Shown here piece by piece: positions 59,501-64,000 of a DNA stretch of 64,000 bases. Every line of letters begins with the position of its first letter. Position 1 is the stretch's first letter. The notes beneath the pieces are model-generated. The model was not told the origin of the DNA and did not search any database. It worked only from the letters and a program-made list of their open reading frames with translations. A program made the position numbers and the translations under genes. The stretch comes from Desmodesmus armatus. Lineage: Eukaryota > Chlorophyta > Chlorophyceae > Sphaeropleales > Scenedesmaceae. The DNA is taken from assembly GCA_007449985.2 (NCBI GenBank), contig VIIQ02000030.1:178525-242524 (forward strand), written 5' to 3'.

Positions 59501-62348
59501 CTGCGTCCAGCACCACAGGTAACCCTAGGCACGCCTTGATTTTATTGAAGTCATGCTGACTGATGCTGCTCAGCCTGTGCTGCTGCAAGAGCACATTCTC
59601 CACCAGGTAGGCTGGGGGCTGGTGTGGGAGTAGCTGTTGCAACGCTCCCACTACCCTGACCAGGTCAAACAGCAGTTGAGCCCGATCACCCCGAAGCCCC
59701 TGTGACTTGCCTGCTGCAGAGAAGTCTTGACAGGGCCAGCCTCCTACTACCAGCCATTGCTTGACTGGTGCCTCGCTGACAGCCTTGCTGAGCTGCTGTG
59801 TGGTGATGTGCCTCACATCCATGGGAAGAATGCTGAAACTGCCAGCCAAAGCATCCTCCGGTAGCTGCTTGGGATACATGCTTTGCAGCACCCTGATCCT
59901 GTGTAACGCCGCCCGCTGTGCCATGGGGTTGATGTCGCTGTACAGGTACTGTTTGACTGTGATGCCACTCCTGAGCACCATCTCCAGCCCTGCGCAGATG
60001 CCACCAAACGGCTCATAAAGCACGATGCCCTGCTGCAGCGCTGCCGGGAAGAACGTGTCTGCCACAGTAGCCGTGCACAGCCCTTGTGTCTCCCTTACGC
60101 CCCAGGGGTCCAATGCACCTGTGTACACTCCTGGCTGGAAGCTGTCCGGTTGGGGCTGTTGTAGCCCTGCCAATGTGACCCACGCCGATGCTGCCTGCTG
60201 TAGGTCATGCTGCCGCCAAGCTACTGCTGGGTGTTGTGTGTCCACGCAGCAGCCATCGTCAGCAAAAAGTTGTCCTGCTGTCTCCCCCCCCAGCAATGAG
60301 TCGGCGGTTGGGGCGAATGTGTCCACTGCAGACTCGTTGCTGCACAGTAGACAACACAACGCCTCGTGCTCCAGCTGTTCATGACTGTAGCTGTCTGCTG
60401 GTTCTGCCGCCAGCGCTGCTGCTGGGCTGTGAAGGATTGGGCAGTCACCAGGTGTTTCCTCATAAGCCATTGCTGCCACTCCAGCTGCTGCTGTTGATTT
60501 GCTGCCAATGCCCAGCTCCAGTGCCAGACTGTCATGTGTGTAGACCAGTGGGTCCGTTGTTTTGCAGTCTGGCAGAAGCACAGTGGGCACCCAGTCATGC
60601 AGCTCCGTGTCCAACCTGGCTCCAGTGGTGTCTGCCACACAGCTACTGGCTTCCCTGCTAGGCACATCAGCTGGGTTTGACTTGCCTGCCCTGTGCACCA
60701 GTGAGAAGCGGTACTCCTGAAGTGCCAGAATCCAACGCATCTGCTGCCCCACTGGTGTCTTCTGTGTCAGCAGCCATAACAGCGCCCGGTGGTCGCTGTG
60801 GAGATAGAACTCCCTGGAGTGCAAGTACGGCCTGTACATTTTGACGCCCCACACTGCTGCCATCATCTCGCCTTTCCAGGCGGGATAGTTCTGCTCAGCT
60901 GCATTGAGGGACCTGCTGGCACAGGCCACCATGTACTCCGTCCCATCCTCCGCCTCCTGATTCAGCACAGCTGCAATGCCCGTGTTGCTCCAGTCGACAT
61001 ACAGATGAAAACTGCGCCCATCCACAGGCTGCCTGAGCCCCAAACCCTTCTTGCACAGCGCCGTTCGAAGCCCCTCATACGCCTGGTTACAGTCATCACT
61101 CCAGATGTACTGCGCACCCTTCTCCATAAGCTTGTAAAGCGGCCTGGCAATGATGGCAAAGTTGGGCACATAGCACCTGTAGTAATTAAACAGGCCAAGG
61201 TGGGCCTGCAGGCGCTTGAGGCTGGTGGGTGGCTGCAGTGCCTTGATGCCTGCAATCTTGGCTGGCTCCGGCTTGCACTCCTTGGCTGATACCAGGTGAC
61301 CCAGGTAAGGCAAGCAGTCTGCACCCACGATTGTCTTGGCAGGGTGCAGGCGCAAGCCCACTGTCTTGAGATGCTGTAGAAGTGTTCTGAAGTTGGTCAC
61401 CATGTCCTCCCAGGTGTCGCACCACATGATAACGTCATCGACGAACGGCGCCGCACAGTGAGACAAACCAGCTGCTGCCAGCTCCTTCTCCATAACCCGC
61501 TGGAAAATTGCCGTGGCGTTCACGTGACCAAAACACAGCCGCGTGTAGGTCAGTCGCTTGCCACTGTCGGGTGCGTGGAAGGCCACGTGCTGCTGCGCCT
61601 CTTCGCTCAGGTTGAGCTGCCAAAAGCCCGCTCTAAAGTCCGCCTTGACCAAGAATTTGTGCCCCCTAATTCGCCTAAACAGTTCTTCCGGTAGTGGCAG
61701 GCCGTAACTGTCCACCACTGTGTTGCCGTTGACGTTGCGCAGGTCGATGCAGAACCGCTTGTCGGTCCAGCTACCGTCGGGTGCTCGCTTCATAGGCAAC
61801 GTGATAGCTGAAGCATGCGGACAGGTCGTTGGAATTTCTTTTACGATGCCCGCATCCAGCATCTCCTGCACCTTCTCCTTGGCAAACTTCACCTCCTCTT
61901 CTGTGTAGCGTCTGGGTGCGCTCCACATACGTTTGGAGGGATCGATCAGTTTGAAGTCAGCTACGTCCCCTGTGTAGCCAGGCAAGTCCTGCAGACTGTA
62001 AGCAAATGCCCCTCGCTCCTCCAACAGCATCTGCACCAGCTGGTCCATTTGTGCAGGCGATGCATCTGGGTGGTTGCCCAAGATCCATTTGCCCTCATCG
62101 TGCACTGTCCATCTGGCGTCATGCACATCTTCTGTTGCGCCATCGGGCCCAAGTTGGTCCAGAGCTGCTGGGTCGGCCTGGTACCACTTCACTTGGCCAG
62201 AATCATGCTCTGCTGTAGCAGCGAAACCTACTGCAATGCAGGTTGGCAAGCTCCTGCTGCAGCAAGTGCATGTTGAGGTGTGGTGGGACGCCATGTGGCA
62301 GGGGAAAGTAGCCAGCTTGCAGTGCTGATCCAGTGGCTGCTGCCCCAA
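56598..62348 (-). CDS. Pol polyprotein: RT, RNase H, C5-DNA methyltransferase, integrase, PHD finger
   Basis: One 1,916-codon frame without stops. Residue numbers count from the frame opening at 62348, which has no clear start codon of its own. Reverse transcriptase about 150-350 (KADFRAGFWQLNLSEE; catalytic FVDDVI at 302-307). RNase H 447-565 (D452, E494, D519, D561). Methyltransferase about 775-1105: motif I LYEPFGGICAGLE, motif IV GGWPCQDFSAAGK (C873), motif VI YLVENV, motif VIII-like QFGSLAHRARNFWSNL and a motif X-like LLGESMDANTLQ. Integrase 1225-1450: HHCC finger (H1232, H1237, C1267, C1270) and D1299, D1359, E1394. PHD finger 1597-1641 in C4HC3 form. A YEDGD-containing Tudor-like piece lies near 1705-1743. 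The last 120 residues form an unknown domain. The frame probably follows the protease ORF by frameshift or splicing. Confidence 0.9.
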   Translation of the reverse strand: MGQQPLDQHCKLATFPCHMASHHTSTCTCCSRSLPTCIAVGFAATAEHDSGQVKWYQADPAALDQLGPDGATEDVHDARWTVHDEGKWILGNHPDASPAQMDQLVQMLLEERGAFAYSLQDLPGYTGDVADFKLIDPSKRMWSAPRRYTEEEVKFAKEKVQEMLDAGIVKEIPTTCPHASAITLPMKRAPDGSWTDKRFCIDLRNVNGNTVVDSYGLPLPEELFRRIRGHKFLVKADFRAGFWQLNLSEEAQQHVAFHAPDSGKRLTYTRLCFGHVNATAIFQRVMEKELAAAGLSHCAAPFVDDVIMWCDTWEDMVTNFRTLLQHLKTVGLRLHPAKTIVGADCLPYLGHLVSAKECKPEPAKIAGIKALQPPTSLKRLQAHLGLFNYYRCYVPNFAIIARPLYKLMEKGAQYIWSDDCNQAYEGLRTALCKKGLGLRQPVDGRSFHLYVDWSNTGIAAVLNQEAEDGTEYMVACASRSLNAAEQNYPAWKGEMMAAVWGVKMYRPYLHSREFYLHSDHRALLWLLTQKTPVGQQMRWILALQEYRFSLVHRAGKSNPADVPSREASSCVADTTGARLDTELHDWVPTVLLPDCKTTDPLVYTHDSLALELGIGSKSTAAAGVAAMAYEETPGDCPILHSPAAALAAEPADSYSHEQLEHEALCCLLCSNESAVDTFAPTADSLLGGETAGQLFADDGCCVDTQHPAVAWRQHDLQQAASAWVTLAGLQQPQPDSFQPGVYTGALDPWGVRETQGLCTATVADTFFPAALQQGIVLYEPFGGICAGLEMVLRSGITVKQYLYSDINPMAQRAALHRIRVLQSMYPKQLPEDALAGSFSILPMDVRHITTQQLSKAVSEAPVKQWLVVGGWPCQDFSAAGKSQGLRGDRAQLLFDLVRVVGALQQLLPHQPPAYLVENVLLQQHRLSSISQHDFNKIKACLGLPVVLDAAQFGSLAHRARNFWSNLVGPSQLRAALAFVKRPPARSVQLALGPGRTAQPVNRPDAAPLYPCNAPGQPRAAWPTLVSSARSYAFRPGQPGSVLDTTVPAVVKWGEPTAEEREVALGYLPGSTAAAGLTQAQRCALLGESMDANTLQVLMAIAKAWFLRGLPTSTDLATRAFSAHEGELAQEWPGREATATPHGYQQQLAMTAGYQENTTATSQGDIWADDKTLEYIRTGQLPQDLAASQAARIKRRARSYYFKDQQLIRRMPDGTDRLVPPPQARAGLIRQQHEMCGHFGRRRTSAMLLSKHWWYGLLADVATVLSRCEHCSRVHASFTAKPEELRPIPISSMGFRWHVDTAGPLPKSAKGNKYVLVCVEAFSKYLVVVPMENDKAETTAYHFLHGVLAHFAAPGQVVTDSGTEFEGEFAKLLEDALIDHAIISADHPQANGQAEKAVHIVKRALTKMAVARHSVKQWDEDLAWLALGYRCSPQASTGHSPYELMYARPPVIPPAVKELVSTPLDISAEAAVKDLLQRKERLKQQVPIALENLAIAQHRDQRRYLQLRAPDYKPRVHRFMVGDYVYTQQLNRASKLQPRAKPLILRVLEVRDSGVLHLQGRCGRTIEVHMSHCAPCHLPDIDGGIDPLLVDNTDDVVCEVCSTSDNGAELMLCDVCNSGYHTYCLQPPLSSVPDGVWLCPECVDAGYTEQDAAGREQQRQQLQEREARPNIFPGAQMKRRDEAAHALHGRLVLKAFTDPATGKGRKYWGRIYFKDAESRPYYFRVVYEDGDSHHATMAGIKRYLQPEDAVLPPGASIPTPESLAAAVAYARQLVSRVAGGSVAVPSTRVSPADVQLLQLTVQMSLVQALVDPLTLNTQWQQVFAGRPFTVGCGPVQHGATAIIITPTAPFVLHAVFTALQMRPLVVLCYVPSLAFPADIHPLFSALKQQRRAAAFRGKNGCWLVLSRQGIDIDNWLH
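57414..57566 (-). other. PHD finger domain within Pol
   Basis: C-x2-C ... C-x2-C ... H-x2-C ... C-x2-C spacing, with CEVC, CDVCNSGYHTYC and WLCPEC. This is a canonical PHD finger of the kind that reads histone H3 tails. It sits after the integrase C-terminus, where chromoviruses carry a chromodomain, so a role in choosing integration sites is a reasonable inference. Confidence 0.9.
59034..60026 (-). other. Cytosine-C5 DNA methyltransferase domain within Pol
   Basis: Residues about 775-1105 of the pol frame. The catalytic PCQ sits in GGWPCQDFSAAGK, the SAM-binding FGG sits in YEPFGGICAGLEMVLRSG, and YSDIN provides the acidic residue after strand 2. The ENV triad and HRARNFWSNL resemble the DNMT3/DRM branch more than bacterial Dcm. 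Size is about that of a DNMT3 catalytic domain with a modest target-recognition region. All key residues are present, so it could methylate cytosines. Specificity cannot be read from the sequence. Confidence 0.88.
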
Positions 62349-64000
62349 TGCTGTTGGTAACCTGCATTGCTGCTGTGGAGCACAGCACTGAGAAGAAACA
62401 GAGTAGGCACATCAGCACTGTGCGCGCAGTGATGACCTTGCCAGAGTGACGCACTGTGGCGACCACAGAGACCTTTGTTTGCGGTGCGTCCTGCTCTGCC
62501 GTCGGTTGCAAGCCAGGGCCTGGCCTGGGCCCTCTGTTGTGCCGACGCTTGCGTGCGCGCCGTGTGTCGCCAAGGTTGTTAGTGGGCACAGGTTCTGCCA
62601 CATTATACTCCCTTGCGCGCATGGGGTTGCCTGGGCGCACTGCTGCTCCCGCCATGCTGACCAATCCACGCATGATCTTTGAGGGGTACTTCCTCAGCGG
62701 CAAGTCCACAAAGAAGTGGAACATGCCTAGCAGCAGCAGCACCATGTGTGTCGTGATCCAGCTGATGCCCGGCAGCAGCTGACCAGCAGCCTTGGACCAG
62801 TCAAAGCCCCATAGCTTGCCTGCTGGCTCCTCCAGTGGCTGCTGTGCTTCTGCCTGCTCCTGCTCCTGCTCCTGCTGTTGCTGCTGCTGCTGCCGCCCCC
62901 TGCCCTTGCGGCCGCGCCCACGCCGGCGCCTGCGCTTGTTGTGCTCACCCCCAGTTTGTTGTTGCAGCCAAGCATCTGCTGCACTGCCATGAGGGCTGAA
63001 ATACTCGATGTCAGCAGTCACTGGGTTGTAAGCATCCACCAGCTCTGGGAGACTGTCGCTGTCACTGCCTGTGCACAGCTCAGGCATAGCGGTTGACCCA
63101 GTGGAGCTGCTGCTGTCCAAGTCCTCTTGCACCTGCTGTGGCACACCACCATTCAGGCCCAGGTGGTCCAAGTACCAGCGATCGTTCACTTCAAATGGCC
63201 CAGCATCCAGTTCTGTGATAACTCCTGCCTGAAGCAGCCGTTCGAGCTCTGCATTGGCTAGAGTGTTCTCCTCTGCAGTAAACGGCCTGTAGTTGATGCC
63301 CGGCACTGCTGCTGCTGAGCCCTCAAGCTCCTCTGTGTCCCTGCTGTCCTCCTCCCAGATGGTGGCAGCCGCCATGTTGCCACTGCTGATGCTGCTGTTG
63401 CCGTTCTTGACATAGCCACGCACGGGAATGCCGTGTATAATGTCAAGCCTGCCCTGTGCTGCCTTGGGACGGAAGCATAGCATGTTGAGGGCTGGATCCA
63501 CATACCCAAACACCGGCAGCAGTGTCTTCTTGTCCAAGCACACCTTAAACATGCCACCCGCGTCTCCCTCCAGCACCCAAGCACACGGAACGGGCAGGAC
63601 TGCTGCCAGTGGGTGTCCCTTGGCAAGTGTGAGAACCAGCGGTCCTGTCCTGCCGATAATCTTCTTGGACGGCAGCCCATCAATGCCCTTGACAGACGGC
63701 ACCTGATTTGTTCTGAAGATGTAAGTACCCCACTCGCCACAAGCCACCTCAGTGAACAGCAGCAGTGTGGCACCTGAGTCCTGGAACGCCATATCTACTA
63801 GCACATCACGCCCATCCGGGGTTGTTAGTGTCAATCCTTCCTGTTTGTTCGTGCCCACCAGGAAGTCCAGCGTCACAGGCATTGACTGGCGTAGGGTGTA
63901 ATCGATTGCCACTGGCTTGAAGCCATACTGCAGCATGACTGACTCCAGGAGGCGCGGCTGCTTGCCGCCGCTGCTGCAACAGGGGCCACAGCGCCCAGAA
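62203..64000 (-). CDS. Retroelement protease ORF, running off the right edge
   Basis: Open from the window edge to a stop at 62203. An internal ATG lies at 63936 but the frame is open upstream of it, so the true start is outside. An aspartic protease of the retropepsin type is marked by VLVDMAFQDSGATLLLFTE (DSGA active site near 63777). Further on come an RRRRRGRGRKGRGRQQQ basic block and two hydrophobic stretches (THMVLLLLGMFHFFVDL and TVLMCLLCFFSVLC), odd for this part of a gypsy polyprotein. The end overlaps the pol frame by 146 bases in a different phase. Gag would lie further right. Confidence 0.8.
   Translation of the reverse strand, partial: SGRCGPCCSSGGKQPRLLESVMLQYGFKPVAIDYTLRQSMPVTLDFLVGTNKQEGLTLTTPDGRDVLVDMAFQDSGATLLLFTEVACGEWGTYIFRTNQVPSVKGIDGLPSKKIIGRTGPLVLTLAKGHPLAAVLPVPCAWVLEGDAGGMFKVCLDKKTLLPVFGYVDPALNMLCFRPKAAQGRLDIIHGIPVRGYVKNGNSSISSGNMAAATIWEEDSRDTEELEGSAAAVPGINYRPFTAEENTLANAELERLLQAGVITELDAGPFEVNDRWYLDHLGLNGGVPQQVQEDLDSSSSTGSTAMPELCTGSDSDSLPELVDAYNPVTADIEYFSPHGSAADAWLQQQTGGEHNKRRRRRGRGRKGRGRQQQQQQQEQEQEQAEAQQPLEEPAGKLWGFDWSKAAGQLLPGISWITTHMVLLLLGMFHFFVDLPLRKYPSKIMRGLVSMAGAAVRPGNPMRAREYNVAEPVPTNNLGDTRRARKRRHNRGPRPGPGLQPTAEQDAPQTKVSVVATVRHSGKVITARTVLMCLLCFFSVLCSTAAMQVTNSIGAAATGSALQAGYFPLPHGVPPHLNMHLLQQELANLHCSRFRCYSRA

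Larger units (their letters stand above)
56504..64000 (-). mobile_element. Ty3/gypsy-like retroelement carrying a DNA methyltransferase, partial
   Basis: The domain order protease, reverse transcriptase, RNase H, integrase is that of Ty3/gypsy elements. A C5-methyltransferase is inserted between RNase H and integrase, and a PHD finger follows integrase. The 5' part (gag and 5' LTR) lies beyond the right edge. A 13-base purine tract on the minus strand (56520 to 56508) followed by TG at 56505 could mark the start of a 3' LTR, but no second LTR is in view to prove it. The long intact pol frame indicates a young, possibly active copy. Confidence 0.85.

Overview
The window is nuclear DNA of a green alga, most likely a chlorophycean and plausibly of the Sphaeropleales/Scenedesmus type. 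The evidence is GC-rich, intron-dense genes with GT-AG introns a few hundred bases apart, TGTAA poly(A) signals, chloroplast-targeted plant-type proteins (CBSX, an RH3-like helicase, P5C reductase), CAG/GCA-rich low-complexity sequence, and a piece of mitochondrial DNA carrying cox3 and an LSU-rRNA fragment. A mitochondrial cox3 fits Sphaeropleales better than Chlamydomonas, whose cox3 is nuclear. That placement is inference.

Layout: 0.4-0.65 kb, the end of an unidentified minus-strand membrane-protein gene. 2.1-4.5 kb (-), a seven-exon chloroplast CBSX-type CBS-pair protein. 5.1-8.6 kb (+), a Werner-type 3'-5' exonuclease with a C-terminal zinc finger, diverging from CBSX. 9.2-11.0 kb (+), a membrane-anchored GH16 beta-glucanase. 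12.6-24.0 kb (-), a very large secreted protein with about seven WSC carbohydrate-binding domains, a Pro/Val/Thr repeat linker and a C-terminal glyoxal-oxidase-like domain. 24.3-25.6 kb (-), an NYN-domain putative RNase. 27.0-36.5 kb (-), a tandemly duplicated PARP-zinc-finger/AT-hook gene whose two copies have decayed in complementary ways, with about 1 kb of mitochondrial DNA (NUMT) at the junction. 37.1-41.6 kb (+), an RH3-like DEAD-box helicase. 42.8-45.4 kb (+), pyrroline-5-carboxylate reductase, converging on a coiled-coil protein of unknown function (46.1-48.0 kb, -). 50.4-51.2 kb (-), an unidentified membrane protein. 51.5-54.5 kb, gene-poor repeats. 55.2-64.0 kb (-), a Ty3/gypsy-like retroelement running off the right edge.

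The retroelement is the most striking object. Its pol ORF reads reverse transcriptase, RNase H, a complete-looking cytosine-C5 DNA methyltransferase, integrase, PHD finger, and then a Tudor-like YEDGD segment in one 1.9-kaa frame. A protease ORF precedes it in another frame with a 146-nt overlap. Such an element could write DNA methylation and read chromatin marks itself. Methyltransferase capture by retrotransposons has been reported in other algae and dinoflagellates, but the pairing with a PHD reader and the domain order deserve checking.

The GH16 enzyme and the WSC/glyoxal-oxidase protein form a convergent pair that may act on cell wall or extracellular polysaccharide. The exon joins given below were read by eye from splice consensus and reading-phase agreement. 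Where a join could not be resolved this is stated.
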